From CBDDEC01 sp965198045 (GTDB taxonomy: Bacteria; Chloroflexota; Dehalococcoidia; UBA2979): a stretch of 64,000 nucleotides of DNA. The translations under genes and the position numbers were made by a program. Numbering within the stretch: the first letter of the stretch is position 1; every line of letters starts with the position of its first letter. Positions 51,279 to 59,982 of the stretch are shown one piece after another. The DNA lies in the NCBI GenBank assembly GCA_965198045.1, contig CBDAOL010000009.1, positions 248,001-312,000 on the forward strand, read 5' to 3'. Below the pieces are notes generated by a model. That model was given only the letters and a program-made list of their open reading frames with translations, was not told the DNA's origin and did not search any database.

Positions 51279-53090
51279 CAGGCGCCCTCCTGCTGCGCTC
51301 CTAGCTCGGGTGGTCCCGCCAACGGTAGTCGCACCTGGAACCGGGTGTCGCCGGGCTCGGAGTGGACCTCGATGCTGCCGCCGGAGCGGTCCGTCACGAT
51401 GCGCCTGACCACGTCGAGGCCCAGGCCAGTCCCCTGGCCCACCTCCTTCGTGGTGAAGAACGGGTCGAAGATGCGTGACTGGATCTCGACCGGGACGCCC
51501 GGCCCGTCGTCGCAGATCTCGACAAGCGCGTGATCGCCATCGAGGGCGGTACGCAAAGTGATCCCTCCCTCCGAGCCGACGGCGTCGATGGCGTTGTCGA
51601 GCAAGTTCGTCCAGACCTGGTTCAGCTCGCCAGCGAGGACTGAGAACTCCGGGATCTGCGGGTCGAAGTCGCGGACGATCTCGACGTTGTCGCCCAGCTT
51701 GTGCCGCAGGATGCGCAGCGTGCTCTCAAGCCCTTCGTGGATGTCGACCTCCTGCTGGGCCGCCTGGTCCATGTAGGAGTAGCTCTTCACCGCCCCGACG
51801 AGCTCCGACATGCTCGTCTTCGTCGTGAGCGTGCCGAGGAGTTCGCCGGCCGTGAGCGATTCGCTCAGCCAGGCCACTGCCGAGGGCACGGCTGACCCGG
51901 GCATGCCCGCCGTCACTTCCTCCAGGGTCGATCCCTCGATGCCCGCGGCGACGAGCGGAGGTGCGAGCTGCCACGCGTTGTCGACGTTGTGCGAGCCGAG
52001 CCAGCCCGCCAGCTCCTCCTCGCGGTCGGCCCGTTCGAGGGCGCTCAGCGTCGCCGAGGTTGCCGCGTCGACCTCGACCGCGCGCGCGAGCCCCGCCCAC
52101 TGCTCCGTCGTCAGCCCCTGCTCGCCCAGCTGAACGGCCGCAACCGAGAGACGTTCGAGGGTGTCGCGAAGCTGCGACGAGGCTCGTTGCGCGGCCGCGG
52201 CCGGGTTGTTGAGCTCGTGTGCGAGCCCAGCGGAGAGCTTACCCAGCGCGGCCAGTTTCTCGCTCTGACGCAACTCCTCCTCCGCCTGTTCGCGCTCGGT
52301 CGAGTCGAAGAATGCGACGACGCAGCCGGCCAGTTCGCCGTTTACTCGCAACGGCGAGGCCCAGTACTCCGCCGGGAAGCTCGTGCCGTCAGACCGCCAG
52401 ACGATCTCGTCGCGGACGTTCGTGTCCCGGTCCTCGCGGAACGCCTGGTAGATGCGGCAGTCCTCGACGGGGTAGTGCCCGCCGGTCGGACGCGCGTGGT
52501 GGATCAGCTCGTGCGCGTTGCGACCGAGCAGCTCCGCGTCGCTCTCGTAGCCAAGCAGTGCGACACAGGCGGGGTTCGCGAACGTGAAGTCGCCGTTCAT
52601 ATCGGTACCGTAGATGCCCTCGCCGGTGGCGTTCAGCAGCGCGCGCACCATCGCTTCCTGTTCGTGGATCTCCGCCTCGGCCGCCAGGCGTTCGCTGATG
52701 TCGACGAACGAGACGACGCTGCCGATCAGGTGATCCTCGTGGCGCACCGGGTACGACCAGTACTCGACGGGGCGTGCCATCCGCGCGCCAAACGATCTCG
52801 TCGCCGAGGTGCATGCCGCGTTCCTCGCGGTGCGCCTGGTAGATCTGGCAGTCTTCGACTGGATAGGGCTCGCCGTCCTGCCGCGTGTGGTGGATCAACT
52901 GGTGCATGTTGTGTCCGAGCAGCTCCGCCTCGGTTTCATAGCCGAGCAGCTCGACGCAGGCCGGATTCGCGAACGTGCAATCACCGTCGAGGTCGACGCC
53001 GTAGACGCCCTGGCCGGTGGCGTTGAGGAGCGAGCTGACCAGCTGCTCGCTGTGTTCGAGTTCGTGGGCTGGCTGTTGGCTCGAAGTCAT
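51278..53090 (-). pseudogene. PAS-PAS histidine kinase gene with a one-base frameshift
   Basis: From ATG 53090 a PAS domain runs (LLNATGQGVYGVDLDGDCTF, FANPACVELLGYETEAELLG) to RADGT; at about 52769-52772, a run of four Gs on the plus strand, one extra base shifts the frame. It continues PVEYWSYPVRHEDHLIG..., a second very similar PAS (NATGEGIYGTDMNGDFTFAN), then a HisKA-type helix with GKLSAGLAHELNNPAAA (phospho-His), and HATPase_c: NLLDNAIDAVGS (N box), ICDDGPGVP (G1), FDPFFTTK, GTGLGLDVV (G2). Complete length about 604 residues. The lack of membrane segments makes it a soluble sensor, perhaps of redox or ligand state. The frameshift is in a homopolymer and may be artefact. Confidence 0.85.
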
Positions 53091-53099
53091 CGCCGTGCC

Positions 53100-53246
53100 T
53101 CGATCCGATGCGCCATCATCACGTCGGCGACCTTAACGAAGCCAGCGGTGTTTCGCATCTCGGACGCGGTCGACGTCGGCGTCGTGCCTGACGCGCAGCA
53201 CGTGGAGGTCACGCTGATCGACTCGATGCGCTCTTCGCGGTACTGA
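53100..53246 (+). other. possible short coding remnant before the histidine kinase
   Basis: In this frame about 48 codons (ending TGA 53244-53246) have strong third-position G/C and include PAVFRISDAVDVGVVPDAQH and VEVTLIDSMRSSRY, which looks like a protein carboxyl end. No start codon or known domain is visible, and it extends from the opposite strand of the kinase gene. On the minus strand a 61-codon frame overlaps the same bases and ends in ATGA with the kinase start. Neither can be confirmed; I record it as unresolved. Confidence 0.2.
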
Positions 53247-53335
53247 CGGTCTCCGAGCATTCGCCGACCCACGCGCGGCGCTCGGGCCTTCCTCCAGCGG
53301 CCCGAGCAGCCCCCTCAACCAGAGCCGGCAGCCAT

Positions 53336-53986
53336 CTAGCTCCCGATCTCAGCGACCGCCTCGTCGGTCGTCATCACCGCGCTCGCGATGAATCGGAAGT
53401 TCGTCATCGCCGCCTCGTAGCCGCCGCCCAGTTCGGGGTGCTGGGCCGCGGCCGTCGCGTCGGCGACCACCGCGACCTCGAAGCCGTCCTCCGTCAGCTC
53501 GCGCAGATGCGCCTCTGTGCAGAGGTTGGCCGACATGCCGGCGAGCAGGATGTTGGTCTTCCCGCGCTTGCGAAGCTGCAGCGCAAGGTCGATCGACTCC
53601 GGCCCATACACCTTGTGCGGGCCCGCGATGACGGTCTTGCCGTCCTCGATCAGCGGCTTGTATTGCTCGAGCCAGCCGGCGCCCGAGCCCTCGAAGCCGT
53701 CAGTCGTGAGCGAGCCCTTGCGGTCGAACATGCCGATCTCGTGCATCATCTGCTCGACGGTGCTGCCGAACTCCCAGCCCGAGTCGGTCGGGTAGTAGTA
53801 GTGCGGTGAGATGAACACGTCGTAGCCGTTGGCCGTCGCGGCCGACATCAGTTGTTCGATGTGTTCAACGGTCCCGTGCTCCTCGACGCTGGCGCCCACG
53901 AGCCCCCAGGTGACGCCCTCGGGACTGAGGAAGTCGTTCTGCGGATCAGTGATCACGATCGCGGTGTTACCGCTGCTGATGTCCAT
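53336..53986 (-). CDS. isochorismatase family cysteine hydrolase
   Basis: A 216-residue hydrolase. Catalytic residues: Asp in VITDPQNDFLSP, Lys in AGPHKVYGPES, Cys in GMSANLCTEAHLRELTEDGF. The motif order and the cis-peptide before the Cys loop (LLAGMSANLC) match isochorismatase-like amidases (nicotinamidase, N-carbamoylsarcosine amidase, ureidoacrylate hydrolase). Starts at 54010 and 53986 are possible; ATG 53986 follows AGGGGG and is preferred. It lies alone between a possible coding remnant and the SQR-like gene. A TACTCT hexamer is found upstream. Confidence 0.9.
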   Translation of the reverse strand: MDISSGNTAIVITDPQNDFLSPEGVTWGLVGASVEEHGTVEHIEQLMSAATANGYDVFISPHYYYPTDSGWEFGSTVEQMMHEIGMFDRKGSLTTDGFEGSGAGWLEQYKPLIEDGKTVIAGPHKVYGPESIDLALQLRKRGKTNILLAGMSANLCTEAHLRELTEDGFEVAVVADATAAAQHPELGGGYEAAMTNFRFIASAVMTTDEAVAEIGS

Positions 53987-54096
53987 GGAACCCCCTGGAG
54001 TATTCGCCATGTGATTCGCGTGCACAGAGTAGACGAACAGCTCAGTGATCTGCGTTCCGGATAGTCTCTGGAGGGCGGCCGAGTGGGCCGAGTGGG

Positions 54097-55251
54097 CTAC
54101 GGCCAGAGCGCGAGCAGTTCGCGCTCCACGTCCTCCTTCTCGCGTCGGTAGGACGCGCTCGGCGGATCCATCGCGACGCTCGGCGCAGGCAAGCCGTAGA
54201 AGTCGCCGCCAGCGTGTGCGGCCAGCCCTCCGCCGAGTTCGACGTAGCATTCGCCGCGCCCGGAGAACACGGTCGATTCGCCGTCGCCGGTCAGTTCTGC
54301 CGCGATCGCCGTCGCGACCACGCGCCCCTGGGCGTCGGCGAAGACGCCCGCCTTCGGCAAGTACATGCCGTTCGCGAGTCTGATCGCGGTGGCGTCACCG
54401 ATGGCGAACACGCGCTCGAAGCGGGTCGCGAGGGTCTGCGCGTCAACCGGCACCCAGCCCGAGGCATCGGCGAGCCCCGCCTCTTTCAGGACCGGGGGCA
54501 CCACGTGCGGCGGCACCCCCACGAGGAGGTCGAACGTGGTGTCGTGCAGTTCGAACAGGATCCGACTGGCCGCCGGATCGATCTTCATCGCGATCTGCTC
54601 CCAGTGGAGTTCGATGCCCCGCTCCTCGAGCATCTCGATCAACGCCGTCCCGATGTGCTCACCGGCCACCAGCATCGGACGGTCTTCCGGTGTGTAGAGC
54701 GCCAGCTCCGTCTGATCACGCACCCCGCGCTCGCGGAGCAGGGAGTCGATCATGAAGGCCGCCTCGTACGGTGCGGCCGGGCAGGAGTAAGGCGTGCGAG
54801 CGATCAGGATCACCAGCCGCCTTCCAGTGAAGTCCTGGAGGGCACGCTGGATGTCCTCTGCGCCGTCCCACTCGTAGAGGTTGTGCGCAGCCTCGGCGAA
54901 GCCGGGCACGGCATCGGCATCCCGCTTGGCGCCGAGGGCGACGCAGAGGTAGTCGCCCTCGAAGGTGCCGGCCGAGGTCTCGACGGTGCGTGCGCTCGGG
55001 TCGATCGCCGTGACCTCCGCCTCCACCACCTCGATACCGAGAGCGGCCAGGTCGGCGAGTGAACGCTCGCCCTCGCTCCGGTCGGCGCGCTCGCCCGTCA
55101 TCACCCAGAGCTTCGACAGGCCGGCCGCGAAGCGCTGCTCTCGCTCGATCACCACGATGCGGTGGTCGTCCGGCGTCAGCCGGCGCAGCTGGGTCGCGAG
55201 GGTGAGCCCGCCGATCCCTCCGCCGAGCACCAATGTTGTCGCGTCGGCCAC
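54097..55251 (-). CDS. FAD-dependent pyridine-nucleotide-disulfide-type oxidoreductase, sulfide:quinone reductase-like
   Basis: A 384-residue flavoprotein: FAD motif TLVLGGGIGGLTLATQLRRL, a middle LCVALGAKRDADAVPG, RTPYSCPAAPYEAAFMID with one Cys in the place of the SQR active Cys, and a late FAD-binding RVFAIGDATAIRLANG. The C terminus has a GRGECYVELGGGLAAH segment like SQR/NDH-2 family proteins (the KGxCFxE region). Only part of the three-Cys SQR set is seen, so an SQR function is not assured; flavocytochrome c or NDH-2-like use is also possible. It follows a DsrE-type gene by nine bases, which supports a sulfur role. Confidence 0.82.
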   Translation of the reverse strand: MADATTLVLGGGIGGLTLATQLRRLTPDDHRIVVIEREQRFAAGLSKLWVMTGERADRSEGERSLADLAALGIEVVEAEVTAIDPSARTVETSAGTFEGDYLCVALGAKRDADAVPGFAEAAHNLYEWDGAEDIQRALQDFTGRRLVILIARTPYSCPAAPYEAAFMIDSLLRERGVRDQTELALYTPEDRPMLVAGEHIGTALIEMLEERGIELHWEQIAMKIDPAASRILFELHDTTFDLLVGVPPHVVPPVLKEAGLADASGWVPVDAQTLATRFERVFAIGDATAIRLANGMYLPKAGVFADAQGRVVATAIAAELTGDGESTVFSGRGECYVELGGGLAAHAGGDFYGLPAPSVAMDPPSASYRREKEDVERELLALWP

Positions 55252-55260
55252 GCCGGGCTC

Positions 55261-55584
55261 CTATCCGAAGCTCACAACCCGATCCGCTTCTTCAGTCAGC
55301 CGTACGAGGTCGTCCATGGTGGACATCGGACAGAGGGCGCTCGCGTCCATCTCCCGAAGGCGCAGGCAGGTACCGCAGCTCAGCGCGACGCCCCCCAGCT
55401 CATCGAACCGGACGAGCAACGACTGGACGTCGAAGCGCTCGCTTCCCATCTGCTCGATGTCGACGGCCTGCCCGAGCAGGAACGCGCTCACCTCATGCCA
55501 ACGCGAGAGCGCGGCGGAACCGAAGCGGAACGCGTTCCACACGGTCTCAGTCTCGTCCGTGTTGATCACCAAGGCGTAATTCAT
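55261..55584 (-). CDS. DsrE-family small sulfur-carrier-like protein
   Basis: A 107-residue protein with the DsrE/DsrF look: opens MNYALVINTDETETVWNAFR, has a helix EVSAFLLGQAVDIEQMG, and a Cys-rich loop LSCGTCLRLREM followed by CPMSTMDDL. The C-G-T-C pair in the loop is the kind of site that accepts persulfide sulfur in DsrE-like proteins. It starts at ATG 55584 and is nine bases ahead of the SQR-like gene, so the two are an operon. A TATCCT hexamer is at 55632-55637. Likely function is sulfur trafficking, partner unknown. Confidence 0.83.
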   Translation of the reverse strand: MNYALVINTDETETVWNAFRFGSAALSRWHEVSAFLLGQAVDIEQMGSERFDVQSLLVRFDELGGVALSCGTCLRLREMDASALCPMSTMDDLVRLTEEADRVVSFG

Positions 55585-55631
55585 GGGCGTCTCCTCGGGC
55601 GGCGTCGCGGCGCCAACAGGCTCGGCGCTTC

Positions 55632-55637
55632 AGGATA
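55632..55637 (-). promoter_or_regulatory. putative -10 element (TATCCT) for the DsrE-SQR pair
   Basis: TATCCT on the minus strand, 47 bases before the start at 55584. Confidence 0.35.
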
Positions 55638-55730
55638 GCGCTGCAATGGCGAGCGCAGACGGCGCCGGCAACCGCCAGGCGAGGAAGTTGATCGCGAGCG
55701 CGCGCTGGGCCTGAGCTGCAGCGTAGAGGG

Positions 55731-56271
55731 CTAGTCGTCGCTCGGCTCGTACGGGTGCTGGCGGAAGAGATCCGACATGCGCTGCCCGATCAGCTGCATC
55801 CGCAGGTCGTCATCGAGCCCGTGGAAGATCGAGCGGTTGATCGACTCCTTGATCACGCCGATGTAGCCGTGGCTGTTCCGACCAAGCTCCGCGAGACGCT
55901 CCGCCAGTTCGTTCACCTCGTCTTCGAGCGCCCCCGGCGCCGCGACCTTCGTGATCAACCCCAGCTCGGCAGCCTCCTCCGCGCTGGTGAAGCCGTCGTC
56001 GAGGATCAGCCGCATCGCATGCTTGAGCCCGACGTACCGGGGCAAGAACGCGGTCGCGCCGATCACCATGCGCAGCTGGCTGTCACGGGTCGGCAATCGC
56101 GAAGTCGGATGCCAGCATCAGGTCGAATCCCGATCCCATGCAGTAGCCATGCACCTCCGCGATCACCGCCTGCGGGATGCGCCGCAACAGCGTCTGCAGG
56201 CGGAAGTACGGATGCCGCTCGAGCCTGTGCGCCCCTGCGCTTCGCCCTGTGGTGTCGGACCCGACGGCATA
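55731..56271 (-). pseudogene. enoyl-CoA hydratase (crotonase) remnant, 5'-truncated and frameshifted
   Basis: Minus-strand residues from about 56271 read AVGSDTTGRSAGAHRLERHP, TLLRRIPQAVIAEVHGYCMG, SGFDLMLASDFAIAD; this is the central part of a crotonase, and the second oxyanion loop GYCMGSGFD is clear. At 56087-56089 (a GGG run on the plus strand) one extra base breaks the frame; the other frame goes on with RDSQLRMVIGATAFLPRYVG and ends at 55731. The first ~65 residues of a normal crotonase are missing: a TAA at 56272-56274 precedes the coding remnant, and the CoA-transferase remnant ends only 23 bases upstream of that. It cannot make a full enzyme. Confidence 0.8.
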
Positions 56272-56296
56272 TTACATCCGTGTGCGACCGACGGGG

Positions 56297-57165
56297 TCAG
56301 GCGAAGCGGCCGAACCGGGCGCGCAACCGTTCCTGGTAGTCAGCGTCGACCACCCGCGCCTTGACCGGGTAGGTCCACGTGCTGAGCGAGGTGCGTGCGG
56401 GCAGGTCCTGCTTCGGCGGGATGGCGGCCGCCGCGGCCGGGACCGTCCCAAAGGTCCCTTCGGCCTCAAGTGCCTCGAACTCCTCGTCGCTGAAGCCCAT
56501 CAGCCGGGTCGCGATCTCACCGTTGTGTTCGCCGAGCAGCGGCGCGCGAGAGACGAGCCGCGCGGGCGTCGAGGTGAGGTGCACGCCGGAGCCGGGGAAG
56601 GCGCGCACACCCACTCGCTCCTGTGTGGCATCGTGCTCGACGAGCCAGAAGAAGTCGCGGTCGCGTAGCTGCTCGTTGAGCAGCAGGTCGCGGATGTCGT
56701 TCGCGGGCGACGCCGCCACGCCCGCGGCTTGCAGCGCCTCCGCCGCTTCCGCCGGTGGCCGGGCTAAAGACCACCGTTCGAGGCCCGCTCGTACTCCGGC
56801 GATGTCGCTGCCCTCGGTGTGACCAACGATGTCAGCGACGCGCTCGCACTCCTCCTGGGTGCGCACCGAGACGGCCAGCCAGCGGGCGTCGCCCGCCCCG
56901 GCAAAGCAGCCGGAGATCAGCTCGTCCGCACGCTCGCTGCCCGCGCGTTCGACCGGTACGCCCAGCGCCTCGCTGACGTAGAGGTCGCCGACCAGGTTGA
57001 CGCCGATCTCGTACTGCGCGACGTCGATCCAGGCGCCCTCGCCGGTGCGATCGCGGCGCTCGAGGGCCGCGAGGATCAGGAACGCGATGTGGTACGCGAC
57101 GACGTGGTCCATGATCGGCGGATTGCCGCGGCGAAAGGAAGCGGACCCCACCGGCCTCTGCCCCC
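56297..57165 (-). pseudogene. CaiB/BaiF CoA transferase remnant, 5'-truncated
   Basis: The C-terminal two thirds of a class III CoA transferase: GNPPIMDHVVAYHIAFLILA, RDRTGEGAWIDVAQYEIGVN, then LLNEQLRDRDFFWLVEHDAT, LLGEHNGEIATRLMGFSDEE and a normal end ARFGRFA at 56297. The amino part (start motif LxGVRVLDL, CoA-binding NKRS and the catalytic Asp region) is absent. Upstream codons to about 57165 are out of character, and the frame enters an unrelated lipoprotein gene on the same strand. The join lies at about 57130-57190. So only a broken copy remains, unlike the intact CoA transferase at 34717. Confidence 0.78.
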
Positions 57166-57473
57166 CAGGTCGCCGCCTGTTCGAAGCGAGACGACAGCGC
57201 GAGGATGTCGTCGAGGCTGGCCACGCTCCCACCACCACCCGGCGTCGCGGGCCCATCGGTGCCGTAGCTGCCGTCGGCTTCGTACCCGTACTCGCCGTAG
57301 CTGCTGTCAGCAGCTGCGGTCGCGGCGGCAACTCCCTGGTCTGCGCCCGTCTCGGCTGCTGCGATCGCGGAATCGTCGCGATCGTCGGCGCCTCCACAGG
57401 CGGCCGCCAGCAGCAGTACAGGAACCACAAGCAATCGAGTAAGGAACCGGATCTTGCGCCCATGGTCCGTCAT
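57166..57473 (-). pseudogene. lipoprotein gene, N-terminal fragment only
   Basis: From ATG 57473 a signal peptide is clear: RKIRFLTRLLVVPVLLLAAA followed by C-G-G, a lipobox (L-A-A-A-C) for lipid anchoring at Cys. After the Cys comes an acidic and Ala/Gly/Tyr-rich segment (SYGEYGYEADGSYGTDG). Around residue 100 the frame meets the CoA-transferase remnant with no stop in between that would make sense, so the real gene is cut off. The first third of a secreted lipoprotein is left. Its type cannot be told; DUF4349-like proteins show similar openings. Confidence 0.65.
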
Positions 57474-57711
57474 CGGTCCACCTCGATTCGGTGGGGGCGT
57501 CTCATCTGTGATCGCGATCCTACGCCGCTCTCAGGAACTCACAACCGTGGGCGAAGCTGCGGTCCGACCGCCCGGCTCAGGTCTGCCGGTGAGCCACCGG
57601 GTCGATCATCGGCCGCGATGGCTGGCCGGCGACATCCTCGATGTCTCGGCGCGCGCGCCCTCGTCCGAGGGTTCGGCGCGTGCCTGCGTGACTTGGAAAG
57701 CGGCCAGAGCT

Positions 57712-57900
57712 TTAGTCGTCGCTCGACAGGGGGCCTGGTGTCACGTTGGGAGCCGGAACTGGGGTTGGGTCCGAGACGGGGGCCGCGGCCTCGGCGGAGC
57801 CTTTGCGCGCAGCACGGGCTGCTCTCTTCGCCGCGCGCTTCGCGGCTTTGTCGCGCTCGCGCTGCGACCGTTCAAACGAGAAGTTGGAGCGACGGGCCAC
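57712..57900 (-). CDS. 62-residue basic protein
   Basis: From ATG 57900 (GGAGAT ribosome site) to stop 57712. The product opens MARRSNFSFERSQRERDKAA, continues with Lys/Arg/Ala repeats (KRAAKRAARAARKG) and ends in an acidic Pro-rich tail (DPTPVPAPNVTPGP). The first part is like small basic proteins found across chloroflexotal and actinobacterial genomes. It lies 34 bases after a tRNA gene on the same strand, so it may be transcribed with it. Nucleic-acid binding is a guess from the composition. Confidence 0.7.
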   Translation of the reverse strand: MARRSNFSFERSQRERDKAAKRAAKRAARAARKGSAEAAAPVSDPTPVPAPNVTPGPLSSDD

Positions 57901-57934
57901 GAGATCTCCTTCGGTGGGTCCGATTAGGTCAAGG

Positions 57935-58009
57935 TGGTAGCAGGGGCCGGATTTGAACCGGCGACCGACGGCTTATGAGTCCGTTGCTCTGCCACTGAGC
58001 TACCCTGCC
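57935..58009 (-). tRNA. tRNA-Met (CAU anticodon; elongator Met, or Ile if C34 is lysidinylated)
   Basis: The minus-strand cloverleaf is complete: acceptor GGCAGGG pairs with CCCTGCT (G1:U72 wobble), D stem GCTC/GAGC, anticodon loop CTCATAA, T arm GCCGG-TTCAAAT-CCGGC, and 3' A-CCA encoded in the DNA. The anticodon is CAU. The A31-G39 pair at the bottom of the anticodon stem is a mismatch. It is not an initiator by the acceptor stem, since position 1 is paired (initiators have an unpaired 1:72). Confidence 0.93.
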
Positions 58010-58045
58010 ACACCTCGGATTGTCGCGTGGCGTCGAGGGCGCTGT

Positions 58046-59368
58046 CTAGCGGGCGGCGTCCGAGACGGCTTGCAGCGTCGACGTGATGTCGACCGGGTAC
58101 GGCTCATCGGTCGGCGCGGTCGTGCGCAGCGTCGACGAGAGTGTGGCGCGCGCCGCGATCGTACGGTCGCGTGCAGCGTCGAGGGGTTCGCGGGGTTCGA
58201 GGCGGCGACCGCCGCGCATGACCGGTCGCAGCAGCGGCTCACCGTCGACGGTCTCTTCGGTAAGCGCGATGGTGTCGCCGCTGGCGATGCCGGTCGCGTC
58301 GTAGAGGCGGCAGACCTGCTTGCGCCCGCCGAGGGTCGCCTTTTCCTCCGAGCGCTTGGCGCGGGCGACACCGTCGTAGGCGGCGAGCTTGTACACAGCT
58401 TCGAGACTCGGTGCGTCGGCGGAGTTGTGCACAGCAGTGCCAACGCCGAAGGCGTCGACCGGAGCCCCCGAGGCAACGAGCGCAGCGATGCTGTACTCGT
58501 CGAGGCCCCCGCTCGCGACGATGCGGACCTCGTCGAGCCCGGCGGCGTCGAGGAGCCCTCGGGCCTCAAACGCGTGAGCGGCGAGGTCGCCTGAGTCGAG
58601 CCGGATCGCTCGCACCGTAAAGGCGTCGCCCAGCTCCTCCGCTAGCGCAATCACCCGTTCGACGCCCTCGATCGTGTCGTACGTGTCGACGAGGAGCGTG
58701 GTCTCCGCATGCGTCTCGGCGAAGCTGCGGAACGCCGCCGCCTCGTCGCCGTACGCCTGGACGTAGCTGTGCGCCATCGTCCCCGCGGCGGGGATCCCGT
58801 AGGTGACGCCGGCCAGCACGTTCGAAGTGGCGTCGAAGCCCGCGAGGTAGAGCGTGCGGGCCGCCGTCATCGCAGCCTCGGTGCCGTGGGCTCTGCGCGC
58901 GCCGAAGTCGATCAGCGAGCGCCCCGCCGCCGTCTCCACCACCCGCGCGGCCTTCGAGGCGAGCATGGTCTGTAGATGCATCTGGACGAGTACGTAGGTC
59001 TCGACGAGCTGGGCGACCGGTAGCGGCGCCTCGACCCGCAGCAGCGGCTCGTCGGCGAAGACGGGCGTGCCCTCGGGCATCGCATCGACATCGCCCTCGA
59101 AGCGCAGCGCGGCGAGCCAGCGGAGGTCGTCGGCGCTGAGCACGCCGAGTGCCTCGTGTTGGCCGAGCGCCTCGTCAGTGAAGTGCAGCCCCTCGAGATA
59201 GTCGAGCACGTCTTCGATCCCGCCGGCGATGAGGTAGCTGCGCTCGGGCGGCAGCGACCGGATCGTGAGGTCGAAGACGGCGCTACGCGTAAGCCCGTGC
59301 TCGCGATAGGCGCGGAGCATCGTCAGCTCGTAGAGATCGGTGAAGAGCGCCTGCTCGTGCGGCTGCAC
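58046..59368 (-). CDS. pncB: nicotinate phosphoribosyltransferase
   Basis: A 440-residue NAPRTase. Landmarks: ALFTDLYELTMLRAYREHG at the start, FGARRAHGTEAAMTAAR (His that is phosphorylated by ATP lies in RRAHG), AIRLDSGDLAAHAFEARGL (the PRPP-binding Asp-Ser-Gly), and ASGGLDEYSIAALVASGAP. It converts nicotinate and PRPP to nicotinate mononucleotide, the first committed step of NAD salvage. Starts at GTG 59368, whose first base is the last base of the nicotinamidase stop codon (TAGTG), so the two are translationally coupled. tRNA-Met follows 36 bases later. Confidence 0.93.
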   Translation of the reverse strand: MQPHEQALFTDLYELTMLRAYREHGLTRSAVFDLTIRSLPPERSYLIAGGIEDVLDYLEGLHFTDEALGQHEALGVLSADDLRWLAALRFEGDVDAMPEGTPVFADEPLLRVEAPLPVAQLVETYVLVQMHLQTMLASKAARVVETAAGRSLIDFGARRAHGTEAAMTAARTLYLAGFDATSNVLAGVTYGIPAAGTMAHSYVQAYGDEAAAFRSFAETHAETTLLVDTYDTIEGVERVIALAEELGDAFTVRAIRLDSGDLAAHAFEARGLLDAAGLDEVRIVASGGLDEYSIAALVASGAPVDAFGVGTAVHNSADAPSLEAVYKLAAYDGVARAKRSEEKATLGGRKQVCRLYDATGIASGDTIALTEETVDGEPLLRPVMRGGRRLEPREPLDAARDRTIAARATLSSTLRTTAPTDEPYPVDITSTLQAVSDAAR

Positions 59369-59964
59369 TACGCCGTGCTCTCGACGAGGGCCACTCCTGC
59401 CGCGCTCAGCTCCTCGAGGCGGCGCGCGGAGTCGCCCGGCTCGAGGTCGACGCCGCGGATGGCGTCGGTGAGTACCGTCGTGCCGAAGCCCAGGCGTGCC
59501 GCGTCGAGGGCGCTCCCGTGGACGCAGTAGTCCGTCGCCAGCCCGGCGACCACGACGCGCGCGATGCCACGCTCGCGCAGCAACCCTTCGAGGGCTGTCG
59601 CCCTCGTCGCATCGCTCTCTGGGTCCCGCATGGTGAAGCCTGAGTAGCCGTCCTCGCCGCCGGTGCCCTTGCGGACCACCTCGCCCTCCACGGTGAGGTC
59701 GGGGTGGAACTCCGCGCCCCAGGTGTCGCGAACGCAGTGGACCGGCCAGATGCCGCCGTCCTGCTCGAAGTGGGGCGTGTGTGGCGGGTGCCAGTCCTGC
59801 GTGTAGGCGACGAAGGCGCACGCCGCCACAGCTCGCGACACCTCGCCGTTGATCACGGGGACCACCGCTTCGCCGTCGCGAACGCAGAGCCCGCCGGGCG
59901 GGTCGGCGAAGTCGTTCTGGACATCGACGACCAGGAGGGCGGTTGCGGCGTCGTAGTCGACCAT
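59368..59964 (-). CDS. pncA: nicotinamidase
   Basis: A 198-residue cysteine hydrolase. Catalytic Asp in LLVVDVQNDFADPPG, Lys in VVRKGTGG, Cys in AGLATDYCVHGSALDA. The metal site D-x-H-x-x-H is in YTQDWHPPHTPHF, as in PncA of known structures, which separates it from other isochorismatase relatives. It turns nicotinamide into nicotinate for the NAPRTase encoded immediately downstream. ATG 59964 has GAGGAG seven bases upstream; the longer frame to 59979 is unlikely. It begins 18 bases after the hydroxylase subunit gene, so the operon runs hydroxylase - nicotinamidase - NAPRTase. Confidence 0.93.
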   Translation of the reverse strand: MVDYDAATALLVVDVQNDFADPPGGLCVRDGEAVVPVINGEVSRAVAACAFVAYTQDWHPPHTPHFEQDGGIWPVHCVRDTWGAEFHPDLTVEGEVVRKGTGGEDGYSGFTMRDPESDATRATALEGLLRERGIARVVVAGLATDYCVHGSALDAARLGFGTTVLTDAIRGVDLEPGDSARRLEELSAAGVALVESTA

Positions 59965-59982
59965 CTCGCCGCTCCTCACCGG

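Noticed and set aside
57438..57711. Gene in the gap between the lipoprotein fragment and the 62-residue protein
   Set aside because: Only short overlapping frames without ribosome sites or recognisable domains; I see nothing supported in this stretch.
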